A stretch of DNA of 64,000 nucleotides, taken from positions 1-64,000 of the forward strand of contig JAGWWS010000003.1 in assembly GCA_018970255.1 (NCBI GenBank), in the 5' to 3' direction. Source of the DNA: Verrucomicrobiota bacterium (GTDB lineage: Bacteria; Verrucomicrobiota; Verrucomicrobiia; Chthoniobacterales; Terrimicrobiaceae). The notes beneath the pieces are model-generated. The model saw only the letters and a program-made list of their open reading frames with translations. It was not told the origin of the DNA and ran no database searches. Position numbers and translations under genes: made by a program. Of the stretch, positions 16,623-25,393 are shown in pieces. Position 1 is the first letter of the stretch; the number at the start of each line of letters is the position of its first letter.

Positions 16623-18774
16623 TGGTATCTGATTTTTTTGTGGATGCTGCCAGTAGGGGGCCTTTTTTGGCTTGGGCATCCGCTTTAGATTTAGAGCCCT
16701 TGCCGGCGGGCTTATGGTAGTAGTTATAATAGCTTGTGTAATACTCGTAATACTGGTCGTGACGGACATCCACATTGTTCAAGACCACGCCGAGGATGTT
16801 TCCTCCTACATTTTCAACCGCCTGCTTGACTCGCTGAAGCATCGATTTCGGGAATCGGCGGTGTTGCACAACGATGATCGTTAAATCCATTTCACTGGAG
16901 AGCACCGAGGCATCGCTAACTCCAAGGATGGGGGGAGAGTCAAAGAACGCGATGTCGAACCGGCCCTTGACCTCCTTGATGAGGTCGAGCATGCGTTGAG
17001 AGTTCAGCACCCCGACCGCATCTCTTGGCATTTCACCGCTGGTCATGAGGTAAAGGTTATCAACTTGTGTCGCGTGAACCGTATCTTCTAGAGAGACCTC
17101 TTTTGTAAGAAAGTCGCTCAGTCCCATTGAGTTTTGAACTCCAAAAATCGTATGCTGCGAAGGGCGCCGCAAATCGGCGTCCACAATCAAGGTTGTGTAA
17201 CCGCCTTTTGCAAAAGTATACGCTAAGTTGTTCAGCGTCGTTGATTTACCCTCCCCTGCCCCTCCACTGACAAGTGTTATCGTGCTAGCGGAGGGCGATT
17301 TGCGATTGAATTCGATATTTGTCCGCATGATCCGATAGGCCTCGGCATCGGGATGGTCATCCGGTTGCCGGATGAGAAGCGAAATGTCCTTGGGAATAAC
17401 CGATAGAACAGGCACTTGGAGAAGCGTCTCAACCTCTTCCATGGTTTTCACGCTTGTGTCAAGATACTCAATGAAGAATGCCAATCCGACCGCAAAGCCA
17501 ATACCCACAACCACCCCGAGGATCATGTTGAGTAAAATTCTTGGGCTGGCCGGGATGTTTGAGGGCTCGGCTCGCTCCCAGATCGTTGCAGGGTCTTGGG
17601 GCATGGTTCGCTGCATGGCCTCCGTGGAAAGGCGGAGTTCGGCCGCTTCCAGAAGGCGCTTGGCTTGAATGTAGTTGTTTTTTGCTTCGTAGTAACCGGA
17701 GGCTCTAGTTTTGGAAACCTGCTGCTCGGATTGTGACTCCTTGAGCCGCTTTTCAAGTTCTTTTAGGGACTCTTCGGCGATGAGAAGGTTGGCCTCCATG
17801 CTTGCACGGAGAGAGGAAATTTGGGCCGCCAATTGATTTTCCATGACAGCCTTTTTAGCACGGATCGACTTAACCGTCGGATGGTTGGGACCCAATCCGC
17901 TATTGAGAACACGTGCCTCCTCAGACGAGACCTCTTGAAATTGGGGAAGCATCTGCTGGATGGTCGGATCTTGAACATCCAAGGTCGTGATGCTCCTCAT
18001 GATTTGATCATCAGTCAGTCGGCTGATTTGCTCGTATTTCGCGCGAAGGCTTGAGACCTTGAGACGCTCTGCACTGACTTGTTGCTCCACCGATAAGAGG
18101 ACTTCATTCGCTGCCTGCATGGGGTCTTCCACACTGTCAGGGTTCAAATCCTGAATTTGATTTTCCACCCTGATTCTTTGGGCCTCGGCACGAAGTTCAT
18201 CGACTTTTCGACTTTGCTTTGCGACCTCCTCTTGAAGCTGGAAGAGAGATGATGACACGAGCTTCTGCTGCTCGCTAACGCGGCGATCGCGGTATTCCTC
18301 AGCAATGCGATTGGCGATGTCGGCAGCCTCCTGAGGGTCTTGCGACATCACGACGATTTGAATTAGTTCGGTGTTTCTGATTTCGCGAACATCAATCATC
18401 TTCCGCAGACGGAAAAATGCCTGCTCTTTACCGGCGGTTCCGTAAAGCTTCTTCCATTTTTGTTCGAGCCCCAAGGACTCAATCACTGGATAGAGAATTT
18501 CCTTTCGTTGGATGATCTCGAACTGTGTAGTGATAAACCTTGGATCAAATCCTTGGCCGCCACCCCGATCGTCGAAAACGCGCAGATAGGTGTCATTCTG
18601 CTTGATTTGCATGGTTACGCTTGAAGCATATTGCTTTGGAAGAAAGTATGTAACGACCCACGCTGTGATCACCACTAGCAAAAACACCAAAAGAATCAAC
18701 GGGAGCCGGATTTTTATGACACGCCAGTAATCAAGGAAGTGCAGTTTCGCTTCGCCGGAGTTTTCTTGGCTCAT
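16606..18774 (-). CDS. Wzc/CpsCD-type polysaccharide co-polymerase and tyrosine autokinase
   Basis: Inner-membrane protein of 722 residues that couples chain-length control to a bacterial tyrosine kinase. Parts in order: N-terminal Wzz domain with a first membrane helix (LILLVFLLVVITAWVVTYF), a long coiled-coil periplasmic region (residues about 180-370), a second helix near 417-440 (MILGVVVGIGFAVGLAFF), and a cytoplasmic kinase with Walker A GGAGEGKSTT near residue 500, Walker A' LIVDADLRRP and Walker B AFFDSPPILG. A tyrosine cluster (QYYEYYTSYYNYYHK) near the C-terminus is the expected autophosphorylation site. A TTG just upstream (18777) is an alternative start. The gene is AT-richer than its surroundings: one 60-base line (17461-17520) has 30 G+C. 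Confidence 0.93.
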   Translation of the reverse strand: MSQENSGEAKLHFLDYWRVIKIRLPLILLVFLLVVITAWVVTYFLPKQYASSVTMQIKQNDTYLRVFDDRGGGQGFDPRFITTQFEIIQRKEILYPVIESLGLEQKWKKLYGTAGKEQAFFRLRKMIDVREIRNTELIQIVVMSQDPQEAADIANRIAEEYRDRRVSEQQKLVSSSLFQLQEEVAKQSRKVDELRAEAQRIRVENQIQDLNPDSVEDPMQAANEVLLSVEQQVSAERLKVSSLRAKYEQISRLTDDQIMRSITTLDVQDPTIQQMLPQFQEVSSEEARVLNSGLGPNHPTVKSIRAKKAVMENQLAAQISSLRASMEANLLIAEESLKELEKRLKESQSEQQVSKTRASGYYEAKNNYIQAKRLLEAAELRLSTEAMQRTMPQDPATIWERAEPSNIPASPRILLNMILGVVVGIGFAVGLAFFIEYLDTSVKTMEEVETLLQVPVLSVIPKDISLLIRQPDDHPDAEAYRIMRTNIEFNRKSPSASTITLVSGGAGEGKSTTLNNLAYTFAKGGYTTLIVDADLRRPSQHTIFGVQNSMGLSDFLTKEVSLEDTVHATQVDNLYLMTSGEMPRDAVGVLNSQRMLDLIKEVKGRFDIAFFDSPPILGVSDASVLSSEMDLTIIVVQHRRFPKSMLQRVKQAVENVGGNILGVVLNNVDVRHDQYYEYYTSYYNYYHKPAGKGSKSKADAQAKKGPLLAASTKKSDTNEGEY

Positions 18775-18846
18775 CAAATTGGAGGGTTAATCAAACACAC
18801 ATGCATGAATGCCGCAAATGAATCCAACAATCAGGCGGCAAAAAAC

Positions 18847-20145
18847 TCAAAAATTCGAATTGAGGCCAACGAAGTAAACGTTTCTTTGGTAGCTCAGCTC
18901 CGCGGACGCAGGAGCCATATCCACCGTTCGAGCAAATCCGCCTTGAAAAACAAAGTTATCGTTCAACTTGAAATTAGCTCCTAAGGCAAACTCCAAAATG
19001 TTTTCATAAAAATTGGTTAGATTCTCTCCTCTGTCAAATTCATTGTAGTAGTTATTCAAGTAATTTAATCCTGCATTAAGCGAGAGTTTGGGGGTGAATC
19101 CATGAACTGCATTGAGGCCGATTCTGAATGTCTGACGAGTTGCAGATCCTTGAATGCCAGACTGTTCAGTAGAATATCGCAAATTAAGGGAAAGGTTGGA
19201 AAACTTTTTGTAGTCATACACAACAGCAAGTTCTCCAGCGGGGCCGAAGTAGTCGGGGTTGTCGTTGGTTGATGTGTAGGTGCGATATTCAACACCAGCC
19301 CTTGCAAGCGCTTTAAACTTTGGATTAAAAATTTGATCCACACCGAGAAGGAAATATTGACCGAAGTTGTTAGACGATGGAGAAAAATAAAGAGCCGCAT
19401 TCGCGCGATATTCTAAAACCGCAGTGGTCGTTGGTAAAACAAGCCAATTAAAGGACTGGGAAGCTGTCTGGTCGATTCTCCCCTGACTGTTATTGAGAGC
19501 AGATTCAACGTAAACTAATGGAGTAAGAGTATATGTGGTTTCAGTCGAAAATTTCTCAGTCCATTGGTAGGCACCGCCGACCGTGGTGGCCGAGTAAAAG
19601 TAATCTCCGTTTTGGCGATTCGTTCCGCCCGCAATGGTCAAATCGGGTTGAGCAAGATAAGCGGTATTTGTGGAAAGTGTGAGCGTGAGGCGAGGAGACA
19701 ACTCGTAAGCGGCCTCCAACATCACAGCTCCGGTGTAGTCAAATTGGTTTCCTGGTCGTGTGTAGTAGTAAGTCACCCCACCGGTCAATGAAGCCGTCAA
19801 ACTCAACCGAGGGGTTCCCGCCTCATAGTCAACTCCGCCGGCGAAGTTTGTGTAAAAGCTCCCATATCGGTTCGTCTCTGTGGTAAAGAGGTTGTCGTCA
19901 TACCCTTCACGAACCGCGAGTGAGAAACTGAAGGGCTTCTCTTCGAAAACCCCCGGCGACTCCAGAGATTCCGACATTTCGAGGGCATCGGAAAAATTGT
20001 CGATCGGAACTCCCTCTTCTTGAGGGTAATCTGCAGGTGCCGGCGATCCATAAAACTCCTCCGCAGAATCTTGCGAAAAAGCGCTCGATGCAATAGCCGC
20101 GATTGCAACAAGGGATACGGCAAAAAGTTTACTACAAGTGGTCAC
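18847..20145 (-). CDS. Outer-membrane beta-barrel protein of the polysaccharide locus
   Basis: A 432-residue protein with a signal peptide (LFAVSLVAIAAIASSAFSQ) and a long run of alternating hydrophobic/polar strands rich in Tyr, Thr and Asn, ending in an aromatic residue (VYFVGLNSNF), as outer-membrane barrels do. It resembles the putative beta-barrel porin family often found beside Wza/Wzc genes. Its place at the head of the export locus suggests a role in secretion of the polymer or anchoring at the surface. The start is a GTG at 20145. It is the most AT-rich gene of the locus (line 19321-19380 has 23 G+C of 60), a sign of transfer. Confidence 0.75.
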   Translation of the reverse strand: MTTCSKLFAVSLVAIAAIASSAFSQDSAEEFYGSPAPADYPQEEGVPIDNFSDALEMSESLESPGVFEEKPFSFSLAVREGYDDNLFTTETNRYGSFYTNFAGGVDYEAGTPRLSLTASLTGGVTYYYTRPGNQFDYTGAVMLEAAYELSPRLTLTLSTNTAYLAQPDLTIAGGTNRQNGDYFYSATTVGGAYQWTEKFSTETTYTLTPLVYVESALNNSQGRIDQTASQSFNWLVLPTTTAVLEYRANAALYFSPSSNNFGQYFLLGVDQIFNPKFKALARAGVEYRTYTSTNDNPDYFGPAGELAVVYDYKKFSNLSLNLRYSTEQSGIQGSATRQTFRIGLNAVHGFTPKLSLNAGLNYLNNYYNEFDRGENLTNFYENILEFALGANFKLNDNFVFQGGFARTVDMAPASAELSYQRNVYFVGLNSNF

Positions 20146-20297
20146 AGGGCGAATTAGGGGCTGTCACTTATTCGAGTTAGTCGGCTGGGCGTCACGAGTC
20201 GATAACAATTTTGGGGAATTTTTTCCGCAGGTCCATGTAGTAGTAGAGGGATTTTGCTTGTCTTGCAAAAAACATTCGGATGCCGAAAAGTGCCCAC

Positions 20298-20810
20298 ATG
20301 CCCTCCGATCAAGCTTCAAGTTGGTTCCTGAAAAAACACGGCCAGAATGAAACCTTCGGGCCAGTGAATTTTGGCCAGATTCAGTCTTGGGCGAACTCCG
20401 CTTACATTCACCCGCAGGATACGGTTTCGCCGGATGGGCAGACTTGGAACAAGGCGCCGATGGTGGTGGATCTCGGCATGGATTGGCTCGTCGAGGTTCC
20501 AGACAACCCGCTTTATGGTCCGACCACTCCCGGCGCGGTGATGGAGTTTTTGCGGATGGGCGAGATCAACACCACGACCGTGATCGTGAACTGCTGCACC
20601 GGTGAGACGATGCCTCTTGCGCAGGCTCCGTTTTTTGTTGCGGCCGCCGAGTCCGAAGATGCGAAGGCTGCGCGGGAGGGGCTTCGGAAAAAGGTGATGG
20701 AGTTGCAGTCGTCGCTGCTTCAGAAGCAATCGGAATTGAATCTTGCGAATCAAACGATCGAGTCCCTGCGCGCAGTGGTGGGCCGACTCGAGGCGAAGTT
20801 GCAGGGCTGA
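20298..20810 (+). CDS. GYF_2 (DUF4339) domain protein with C-terminal coiled coil
   Basis: A 170-residue cytoplasmic-looking protein. The N-terminal half shows a GYF_2-like pattern (WFLKKHGQNETFGPVNFGQI ... VSPDGQTWNKAP), and a second, weaker copy may follow (DNPLYGPTTPGAVMEFLRMG). The C-terminal 60 residues form a predicted coiled coil (MELQSSLLQKQSELNLANQ). Such domains bind peptides or act as adaptors in many Planctomycetes and Verrucomicrobia; the partner is unknown here. An ATG at 20280 is an alternative start. It is divergent from the polysaccharide locus across about 150 bases with no clear promoter motifs. Confidence 0.7.
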   Translation: MPSDQASSWFLKKHGQNETFGPVNFGQIQSWANSAYIHPQDTVSPDGQTWNKAPMVVDLGMDWLVEVPDNPLYGPTTPGAVMEFLRMGEINTTTVIVNCCTGETMPLAQAPFFVAAAESEDAKAAREGLRKKVMELQSSLLQKQSELNLANQTIESLRAVVGRLEAKLQG

Positions 20811-20876
20811 GTCCCCAATGCTCTGCGGGTTTCTTGCGGCTTGCGCAGCGGCGCGGCAGGAATAATTTCACACCGC

Positions 20877-21737
20877 ATGAACGACAAAAATTACGCACAC
20901 CCCGAGGCACTTGTTTCCACCGAGTGGGTCGCAGAGCACCTTGCCGATCCCGGCGTGCGGCTCGTGGAGAGCAACGAGGACATTCTCCTTTACGATACCG
21001 GCCACATCCAGGGCGCCGTGCACATCGATTGGCGCTCCGACCTGCAGGACCAAACCGTCCGCGACTACATCACGCCCGCGCAATTCGCCGACCTCTGCTC
21101 GCGCCACGGGATTTCGAACGACACGACGGTGGTTTTCTACGGCGACAAATCCAACTGGTGGGCCTGCTACGCGCTTTGGGCGTTCCGCCTTTTCGGCCAC
21201 ACGAAAGTCAAGGTCATGGACGGCGGGCGCGACAAGTGGGTCGCGGAGAACCGCCACCTCACCCGCGCCGTTCCGCACTTCGTCCATGCGAAATACACCG
21301 CGCCGGAGCGTCGCTTCGATCCCGAGATCCGCGCGTTTTTCGAACAAACCCTCGCCCACAGCCGCGATGGCAAGGCGCTGATCGACGTTCGCTCGCCAGG
21401 CGAATTCCGCGGCGAAGTCACCCACATGCCCGAGTATCCGCAGGAAGGCGTCCTGCGCGGCGGCCATGTGCCCGGCGCCGCCAGCGTGCCTTGGAAGATG
21501 GCGGTGAACGAAGACTCGACCTTCAAATCCGCCGACGAGCTCCGCCGCATTTACGAGACCGAGGCCGGCCTCAAGCCCGGCGAGGATGTCGTGGCCTACT
21601 GCCGCATCGGCGAGCGTTCCAGCCACACTTGGTTCGTGCTCACCTATCTTCTCGGCTACAAAAATGTCCGCAACTACGACGGCTCCTGGACCGAGTGGGG
21701 CAACCGCGTGGGCGCGCCGATCGAAAAGGGCGGTTGA
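20877..21737 (+). CDS. Thiosulfate/3-mercaptopyruvate sulfurtransferase
   Basis: A 286-residue protein with two rhodanese domains. The second carries the catalytic Cys242 in the loop [10 protein letters not shown]; the CRxGxR pattern fits thiosulfate sulfurtransferases better than the CGSGVTA loop of mercaptopyruvate enzymes. The first domain is inactive, as usual, and shows the motif [14 protein letters not shown]. The ATG at 20877 is preceded by ggcagg-aataatttcacaccgc. Its stop codon overlaps the start of sufE (TGATG), so the two are probably co-translated, which suggests delivery of persulfide sulfur toward Fe-S cluster assembly. Confidence 0.92.
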   Translation: MNDKNYAHPEALVSTEWVAEHLADPGVRLVESNEDILLYDTGHIQGAVHIDWRSDLQDQTVRDYITPAQFADLCSRHGISNDTTVVFYGDKSNWWACYALWAFRLFGHTKVKVMDGGRDKWVAENRHLTRAVPHFVHAKYTAPERRFDPEIRAFFEQTLAHSRDGKALIDVRSPGEFRGEVTHMPEYPQEGVLRGGHVPGAASVPWKMAVNEDSTFKSADELRRIYETEAGLKPGEDVVAYCRIGERSSHTWFVLTYLLGYKNVRNYDGSWTEWGNRVGAPIEKGG

Positions 21738-22201
21738 TGGCCTACCCGGAAAAACTCGAAAAAATCATCGCCCTCTTCGAGTCGCTCCCCGACTCCGGCA
21801 AGCGCGAGGCGCTGATTTCCTATGCCGACTCCGCGCCGCGCCAAGGGCCGCGCGAAGGCGAAACCTTCGACCTCGAGGATGTGCGCAAGGATGAAGAGTG
21901 CACCGACACGGTTGGCGTTTTTTTGAAAGTCTCGCCCGAACGCCATTGCCAGTTCCGCGTCACGCTCGGGCCGCAGGTTCAAACACTCACCAAGGCGATG
22001 ACCTCGATTCTTTCCAAGGGACTCGATGGCCTCTCGCCCGAAGGCGTGATGGATGTTCCCGCCGATTTCGTGCCGCGCATCGTGGGTGCAGACCTCGTGC
22101 GCCAACGCAGTCAGACGGTTTACTACATTCTCACCCGGATGAAGGGCATCGCGAAAGTGTGGCTGAACCGCGAACGCGCGGGAAAAGCCGCAGCGAACTG
22201 A
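21737..22201 (+). CDS. sufE: SufE-family sulfur acceptor protein
   Basis: A 154-residue SufE-fold protein that takes persulfide sulfur from a cysteine desulfurase and passes it on for Fe-S assembly. The conserved acceptor cysteine is Cys55 in RKDEECTDTVGVFLKV, equivalent to the Cys of the GCQS loop in E. coli SufE, though the loop sequence is divergent. The C-terminal half (LDGLSPEGVMDVPADFV, LVRQRSQTVYYILTRMKG) matches the family. It is coupled to the rhodanese gene by a one-base stop/start overlap. No sufBCDS genes lie in the window. Confidence 0.85.
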   Translation: MAYPEKLEKIIALFESLPDSGKREALISYADSAPRQGPREGETFDLEDVRKDEECTDTVGVFLKVSPERHCQFRVTLGPQVQTLTKAMTSILSKGLDGLSPEGVMDVPADFVPRIVGADLVRQRSQTVYYILTRMKGIAKVWLNRERAGKAAAN

Positions 22202-22207
22202 TTTTAT

Positions 22208-23089
22208 TCAGCCCAATTTCAGGCCGCTGAGTTTTTCGTAGGCCTCGATGTATTTCAGCGAGGTTTTCTCGGCGACCTCCGGCGGGAGCGCGGGGGCGGG
22301 CGGGGATTTGTCCCAGCCGCAGGAGTCCAGCCAATCGCGCACGAATTGCTTGTCGAAGCTCGGCGGGTTTTTGCCCGGCTCCCAGGAATCCGCCGGCCAG
22401 AAGCGCGAGGAATCCGGCGTGAGGCACTCGTCGATGAGGATCGTCTCCCCGTCCGCGATGCCGAATTCGAATTTCGTATCGGCAATGAGGATGCCGGCGC
22501 GCGCCGCATGGGCGCAACCGTAGCCGTAGAGTTCCAGCGTGAGGTCGCGCACCTGCGCGGCCAACTCGTCGCCGAGGGCGGAGCGGCACTGCCGCCAGGT
22601 GATGTTTTCGTCGTGGCCGGATTCGGCCTTGGTGGCGGGCGTGAAAATCGGCGCGGGCAGGCGGTCGGATTGCTTGAGCCCGGGTGGCAGCGCATGCCCG
22701 CCGGCCGTGCCCGATTCGCAGTATTCCTTCCACCCCGACCCCGCGAGGTAGCCGCGGGCGACGCATTCGACCGGGAGCGGCCGCGCCTTGCGGACGAGCA
22801 TCGAGCGGCCGCGCAGTTGTTCCTCGAACGGGTGCAGCTCCCGCGGGAACGCCTCGAACCTTGCGGTGATGAAATGCGTCGGGACGAAATCCAGCACGCC
22901 ATACCAGAAGGCCGTCATTTGCGTGAGCACCTCGCCCTTGCGCGGGATGCCGGTGGGCAGCACGCAATCGAACGCGGAAATCCGGTCCGTGGCCACGATG
23001 AGCAGGCAATCCCCGAGGTCGAAAACCTCGCGCACTTTTCCGCTGCGGAGTTTTTTGATCCCCGGCAGGTCGCATTCCAGCAGCATCAT
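22208..23089 (-). CDS. purC: SAICAR synthetase (phosphoribosylaminoimidazole-succinocarboxamide synthase)
   Basis: Joins aspartate to CAIR in purine synthesis. The 293-residue protein shows KLRSGKVREVFDLGDCLLIV, the family motif ATDRISAFDCVL, VECVARGYLAGSGW and LIADTKFEFG, with DECLTPDSSRFW near the end. Length fits the longer, yeast-like class. The ATG at 23089 overlaps the stop codon of the upstream beta-glucosidase gene (ATGA); a second ATG follows immediately. Coupling of a purine gene to a secreted glycosidase is unexpected. It converges with sufE. Confidence 0.95.
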   Translation of the reverse strand: MMLLECDLPGIKKLRSGKVREVFDLGDCLLIVATDRISAFDCVLPTGIPRKGEVLTQMTAFWYGVLDFVPTHFITARFEAFPRELHPFEEQLRGRSMLVRKARPLPVECVARGYLAGSGWKEYCESGTAGGHALPPGLKQSDRLPAPIFTPATKAESGHDENITWRQCRSALGDELAAQVRDLTLELYGYGCAHAARAGILIADTKFEFGIADGETILIDECLTPDSSRFWPADSWEPGKNPPSFDKQFVRDWLDSCGWDKSPPAPALPPEVAEKTSLKYIEAYEKLSGLKLG

Positions 23090-24408
23090 GGCTCGGGGTT
23101 CGCGCGGATGAAGTTCCGGAACCACTGGCCGCTGGGCTCGAGCACGAGTTCCATTTTTTTCCGGTCCACATGCGTGAGGCCGAAGTTCGCCGCGTAGCCT
23201 TCCGCCCACTCGTAGTTGTCGATGAGCGTCCACGGGAAATAGCCGCGGATGTCCACTCCATCGGCCATCGCACGGCGCATTTGCGCGATGTGCTCGCGGA
23301 AGTAGCGGATTTTTTTCTTTTCGCTCTGCGTGCCGATGCCGTTTTCGGAAATGACGATCGGCTTGCCGTAGCGCTTGGAAACGGTGCGGAGGACCGAGTG
23401 GAGCCCCTCGGGGTCGATGAGCCAGCCGTTTTGCGTGTAGTTCGAGCTTTGCTCGCCATCCGGCCGGACGATGAAGCGACGCGCGGAGGCGACCTGCGAG
23501 TAGTAGTAATTCACGCCGATGAGGTCCATGGCATCGGCCGATTGGTCAAGGTGGTCGTAGTTCTGCCGCTGCATCATGTTGTAGACAAATGCGGTCGGGT
23601 CCTGCAGGTGGCTGCGCTGCCAGTTCGGGAGCGAATAAATCCCCATCACCAGTGCACCGGGGTCCTTCCCGCGGATGGTGCGCGACGCCTCCCGGAACAT
23701 TTCCACGGAAACCTTCGTGGCTTTTTTCAACGCGCCGGGCGTGAGCAGCAGCCCGGGCGGCCAGTGCCCGCCGAAGTAGGAAATGTAAAGGTCGCCATTC
23801 GGCTCGTTCTGCGGCACCCACACATCCACATGCGGGCCGAGCGCCCGGACCATCCGGCCGACATATTCCTTCCAGCGCACCGGCGCATCGGGGTGCAGGA
23901 AATTCGAGCGGGATTTTTTCCGCGAATCGTAGAGCCAGGAGGGGAAGGTGAAATGCCACAGCGTCACGACCGGCTCGATGCCGGCGGCGCGCAGCTTTTT
24001 CGCCATTTCCACATAGCGGGCGATGGCGGCCTCGTTGTAAACGCCTGGCTTCGGCTCCACGCGGGCCCACTCGATGCCGAACCGGTAGTGGTTCACGCCG
24101 ATTTTTTTCAGGGCGGCGAGGTCCTTCTCGAAATGCGTCCACGAGAATGTCGCGTCGTCACCGCGCGGCGGGATGTGCCCCTCCTCCGCGAAGAGGTCCC
24201 AGTCGGTCTTGAATGCCCAGGGGGAATCCGCCGGCACGCCGCGGTCCTCGTTTTGGAAACTCGCCGTGGAAGTGCCCCACCAGAACGGACCGGTCTCCAC
24301 CGGGCGCTGCGCCGCGGGTTTTTTGTAGGGCTTCGGCGGCAGCACGCAGCCGGTGGCAAGCAGGCACGCCGCCAGCAGGGCGGCCGCGCGAATCGGATTG
24401 AGCGGCAT
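23086..24408 (-). CDS. GH1 beta-glucosidase-like lipoprotein
   Basis: A 440-residue glycoside hydrolase family 1 protein that is exported as a lipoprotein (lipobox LLATGC, Cys21), which is unusual because most GH1 enzymes are cytoplasmic. The acid/base Glu202 is in PQNEPNG and the nucleophile Glu355 in VISENGIG, so the active site is complete. FWWGTSTASFQNE and YRFGIEWARVEPKPG are further GH1 hallmarks. The substrate is probably a beta-glucoside or beta-galactoside, not decidable here. I chose the ATG at 24408 because it gives a proper signal peptide; a longer frame to 24435 would overlap the divergent gene. It is translationally coupled to purC. Confidence 0.9.
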   Translation of the reverse strand: MPLNPIRAAALLAACLLATGCVLPPKPYKKPAAQRPVETGPFWWGTSTASFQNEDRGVPADSPWAFKTDWDLFAEEGHIPPRGDDATFSWTHFEKDLAALKKIGVNHYRFGIEWARVEPKPGVYNEAAIARYVEMAKKLRAAGIEPVVTLWHFTFPSWLYDSRKKSRSNFLHPDAPVRWKEYVGRMVRALGPHVDVWVPQNEPNGDLYISYFGGHWPPGLLLTPGALKKATKVSVEMFREASRTIRGKDPGALVMGIYSLPNWQRSHLQDPTAFVYNMMQRQNYDHLDQSADAMDLIGVNYYYSQVASARRFIVRPDGEQSSNYTQNGWLIDPEGLHSVLRTVSKRYGKPIVISENGIGTQSEKKKIRYFREHIAQMRRAMADGVDIRGYFPWTLIDNYEWAEGYAANFGLTHVDRKKMELVLEPSGQWFRNFIRANPEP

Positions 24409-24433
24409 GGTGGCAGGCTTATAGGTTCGCCCC

Positions 24434-25333
24434 ATGCCGCCATCAACGACGAAGTGGGCCGCCGCCGTATTGCTCGCCTCATTGCCCCCCGCGCTCCCCG
24501 CCCTCGAAGCCTACGCCGAACCCGACACCGTCATCCTCAAGGACGGAACCAGCATCCGCGGCACCATCGTGCGCAACGCCGCGAAGGAAGTCGTGGTGCA
24601 GGAGGAATTCGGCGAAACCACGGTCCCGAAATCCGAAATCGTCCGGATCATCGACCTCAGGAACGCGGGCATGGAGTTCACCGCCGCCAACCGCCCCGGC
24701 GACTTCCCCCCTTGGCGCGTCATCGTCAACGACCTCCGCCTGAACGATGCCGTCCGCTCGCTGGAACAAATCCCCGCCACCGCCATCGACAACGGATTGT
24801 TGAAAAACGTGCCCTACCTGAGCTTCCGCGTGAACGAACTCATGGAACTCAATATCTACGGCGACCCCGAGGACCCCGCCGCGGTGGAATTCGGGATCTA
24901 CGGGCGGAGGTCGGGCGACGACCGCCTGCGCCGCACGCTGCGCAGTTTCCTGGCCGGATTCCTTTCCTCCCGGGAATCGATCGCCGCCCTTTACGCGCTT
25001 CCATTTTCGGGCGGCTCCAGCACGGGTCGCGACTGGGGCGTTTCCGTCATTCCCAAATCCGCACCCGATTCCTACGGGGGCTGGTGGATCAACCTTTACA
25101 ACCCCCGGCGCCTTGAAGCCGCCCGCCTCGGCGACGCGGAATACGCCGCCCTCACCCGCCCGTTCGGGGAGGTTGTCGGGAAAGGCGGGCACGTCCGCCG
25201 CGGGACATGGGCCGATGAAGACATCCATAATTCCGTCCGCCTCCGCCGTTCCGGCGAAGAACCACCCGTCTTCCTCCGCGGCTTCTACCGCGACGCCCAA
25301 GGAAACTTCCGCCCCGTCACCTCCGGCGGGTGA
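24434..25333 (+). CDS. Exported protein of unknown function
   Basis: A 299-residue protein with an N-terminal signal peptide (WAAAVLLASLPPALPALEAYA). The first 50 mature residues, TVILKDGTSIRGTIVRN ... TVPKSEIVRI, follow the pattern 'strand - DG - GxI - strand - I.kseI..I' seen at the front of many exported proteins in Planctomycetes and Verrucomicrobia. The remainder (about 210 residues) includes VPYLSFRVNELMELNIYG and SYGGWWINLYNPRR and matches no family I recognise. It starts only 25 bases from the divergent beta-glucosidase ATG. TATAGG (24420-24425) lies eight bases before its ATG, so the transcript may be leaderless. Confidence 0.65.
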   Translation: MPPSTTKWAAAVLLASLPPALPALEAYAEPDTVILKDGTSIRGTIVRNAAKEVVVQEEFGETTVPKSEIVRIIDLRNAGMEFTAANRPGDFPPWRVIVNDLRLNDAVRSLEQIPATAIDNGLLKNVPYLSFRVNELMELNIYGDPEDPAAVEFGIYGRRSGDDRLRRTLRSFLAGFLSSRESIAALYALPFSGGSSTGRDWGVSVIPKSAPDSYGGWWINLYNPRRLEAARLGDAEYAALTRPFGEVVGKGGHVRRGTWADEDIHNSVRLRRSGEEPPVFLRGFYRDAQGNFRPVTSGG

Positions 25334-25393
25334 ACCTGGTTGACCATGGCGTGGCAGCTATCGACAGCAGCTCGCCTGATAAAAATGAAAGGA

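Noticed and set aside
20146-20297. ops-type recruitment element for the NusG/RfaH-like protein
   Set aside because: I looked for a GGCGGTAG-like motif upstream of the polysaccharide locus and did not find one; other classes of factor use other sites.
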